A stretch of DNA of 64,000 nucleotides from Ophthalmolycus amberensis (lineage: Eukaryota; Chordata; Actinopteri; Perciformes; Zoarcidae): positions 1-64,000 of the forward strand of contig JAFEUB010001412.1 in assembly GCA_024529925.1 (NCBI GenBank), in the 5' to 3' direction. Below the pieces are notes generated by a model. It made no database searches. It was given only the letters and a program-made list of their open reading frames with translations, and was not told the DNA's origin. Both the position numbers and the translations under genes were made by a program. Positions 62,069 through 64,000 of this stretch are shown here, in pieces. Position 1 is the stretch's first letter. Each line of letters begins with the position of its first letter.

Positions 62069-62190
62069 GGAACTACCAGTACACTGCACACACGCTGCTG
62101 CGTAGCACTCACTGCCCTGCGGTTCACTTTTATTGTGCTGGGACGGTGTGTTTGGCTAACTGCTAACAGCTAACGGAACTACCAGTACAC
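62069..62190. repeat. Direct repeat with ~105-bp spacing
   Basis: GGAACTACCAGTACAC occurs near 62069 and again near 62174, each followed by a CACACNCTGCTG stretch. This suggests an old local duplication inside a repeat. Confidence 0.6.
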
Positions 62191-62585
62191 ACACTGCTGT
62201 ACCTCGCACAACGAAGGCAGACAGCTTGGTGAGTTTAATTTTGTTTTTGGCAACATTGTATGACATGTCTTAAAGACGTTGGGCCGATTGCTTGGCATAC
62301 ATCAGCGCTTACTTTTGAGTTTGAATAAAGTGTGATTTGCAACGGGGGGTGAGTTGTGAGTTGTATTCATTCATTCAATCATATAATACAGCAGTGGTCG
62401 TTGCAGACACACCTGGCGGAGATCTGCACTCTACTGAGTGCAACTTTCTAGTTGTCGTGGGATTGTTGGTGCAAGTGACCGCTTTCACATACACTTTGTC
62501 ATTGAATGCATCGTTAATATATATTGATTTTTGCAGGTTTAATTATCTTTTCTCAAGTTGCAGTGCACCAAACTATCTTGGCTAC

Positions 62586-63703
62586 CAGTGGCGGCCGGCC
62601 AATAGAGGGCCACGGGGTCTGGCCCCACCCACCTTGAGCCACAAAAACAAAATAAATTATAATATTATTAATTTTTCTTTTTTTAAAATAATATTAATAA
62701 ATTATACTAATTGTCAATATTTGTGTTTTTGAGCTATGTAATATACCCAGTAATATTTGTAAAATAGGATATCTGCGCAAAATAAATGCTTTTCCCTGCT
62801 TGTCCTCTCCGCTGGTGCACCTCTCAGCTGTCCACGTGCACGTCTCTACTGGGCGTGCACGTGCTGGGGCCAGATCGATTTGGCCCAAGGAAGACTGGTC
62901 TAATAAGCAGCTTAGCCAATCACTGATTAAAGAAATAAATGAGTGACTTACAATTTAGCCAATCAGCGCCCTAAAAAAGACTTCCGGGAGGACCATTCTC
63001 ATCTGGCCCACGGCTGCGAGTGCCCGTGTCTCTTGCCAGGGCTCGTGTCTAGTTCTCATCTCGCGTGTTCTCGTGTTCAGACAGCAGACTCGCGGGAAAG
63101 GGAAGCAGTACATGCGAAGCTTCTGTACTAGCTGTACACCAGACAGGTTTGGCTAGCTGGATGACGCCATGCTAATCATTTATTTAGCTTTTTTAAACAA
63201 CGGGGACAGATCCAGCACGGACAGTTACGGGAGTGAGGGATGAGGAGGTAAGGAAACATGAGAACACCAGGACACACATGAGAACTCTGTCAAGCTACAT
63301 ATTGGGCAAAGTGAACATCTTTTATTCTACATAGCTGTCCTCAGTGTCATCTGCTTAACTTGGTCATGGAGGCATCAACATGTAATTGAGATGTTACATT
63401 AACAGTGAAAACTCATCATAGCTTAATTTAACATCAGTATTCATAATTACACTTCATGTTTACTTCTCCTGATCTTTACCTCCTATAACAAGGTCCATAC
63501 GGGCATCTCAATAAATGAACATGTTATATTATATTATGTGTTATTTACTGTTTTTTTTCATGTTGGAATAAATGTTAAATATTTAACTGCAAAGTAGTAA
63601 TGCGTGTTTGATACTTTAATTTTTTTGCATTAAATCATACTGGGATGTTTGCTGAAATTGATAGGATGGCCCTACCGAGAACATTTTCCACCAGCCGCCA
63701 CTG
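62586..63703. mobile_element. Non-autonomous hAT transposon, 1118 bp, complete ends
   Basis: The left end is CAGTGGCGGCCGG and the right end, read inward, is CAGTGGCGGCTGGTGG. TTGGCTAC flanks both sides exactly (62578-62585 and 63704-63711), an 8-bp target duplication. The interior carries two CCAAT motifs (about 62916 and 62960), a CpG-rich segment (62970-63130) and a donor-like GAGGTAAGG near 63243, as if the promoter and 5' leader of an autonomous parent were kept. There is no transposase frame. Confidence 0.9.
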
Positions 63704-64000
63704 TTGGCTACTGTCCATAACATTTTAGGATTAACAAATAAATGTATTCAAAAAATGTCCCGGCCACTGTCGTCATAGTCTGAGCCCTGACGCCACATTA
63801 CCCCCTGAGACCGCTGACCATCATCATGCATTATGTGTTCCCAAACCAGTCCCTTAAACAGATGAGATGTTTGTTCCTGTGGAACCGACAGAAGCCGCCA
63901 CATCTCAGTGCTGCAGTGAAGAGGGAAAATAATGGCATGTCATCTGATAATGGCTGCATTGCGGACGAACCAGTCCTTTTAATGGATTTGTAATTAATGC

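Noticed and set aside
1..64000. tRNA, rRNA, snRNA, CRISPR array, bacterial operon or endogenous virus
   Set aside because: I looked for tRNA B-boxes, spaced identical repeats, dense same-strand ORFs and retroviral pol or LTR signals and found none that held up.

Overview
The window looks like nuclear DNA of a bony fish, most likely a spiny-rayed (percomorph) teleost. It has one split vertebrate gene, many (CA/GT)n microsatellites, and dispersed repeats of kinds I know from fish genomes. There are no bacterial operons, rRNA or tRNA genes, CRISPR arrays or viral genes that I can support.

The one gene I can prove lies on the minus strand from about 36.9 kb down to about 19.4 kb. It encodes a BRINP protein (BMP/retinoic-acid-inducible neural-specific family, formerly FAM5/DBC1). 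Seven coding exons, at 36237-35987, 32544-32342, 29387-29170, 26310-26205, 24082-23846, 22092-21870 and 20711-19577, join with consistent GT-AG sites and reading phases into 790 codons plus a TAG stop. The protein has an N-terminal hydrophobic signal segment, a MACPF domain with its YGTH...GG signature, two cysteine-rich regions and a long conserved C-terminal region ending in KLCS. It is closest to BRINP2/BRINP3. I prefer brinp2, but the paralogue is not settled. A likely non-coding first exon ends at 36423, a CpG-rich promoter region lies beyond it, and a poly(A) signal sits at 19396-19401.

Left flank (1-19.3 kb): no supported protein gene. It holds fish repeats (2.57-2.71 and 6.65-6.83 kb), a TTAA-flanked MITE (8546-8926), a LINE inserted inside an older repeat (11.5-12.4 kb), a copy of a palindromic repeat family (17.0-17.3 kb), candidate conserved regulatory blocks, and a CpG-rich patch at 18.56-18.86 kb that could be a promoter or first exon on the plus strand.

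Introns (19.6-36.3 kb): introns of 1.2-3.4 kb plus one 153-base 5' intron, carrying further copies of the same repeat families. A long (TG)n tract lies directly at the acceptor of the exon that encodes the MACPF signature.

Right flank (36.9-64 kb): a gene-poor stretch upstream of the gene, with homopolymer and pyrimidine tracts, candidate enhancer-like blocks, a retroelement with an internal tandem array (49.1-49.9 kb), a 220-bp MITE with an 8-bp target duplication (55280-55499), a full palindromic repeat (56.2-56.7 kb) and a 1.1-kb hAT-type element with a perfect 8-bp target duplication (62586-63703).

No new multi-gene system is visible. The items most worth a second look are the (TG)n splice-acceptor arrangement, the dated nested insertions, and the possible plus-strand first exon at 18.6 kb.
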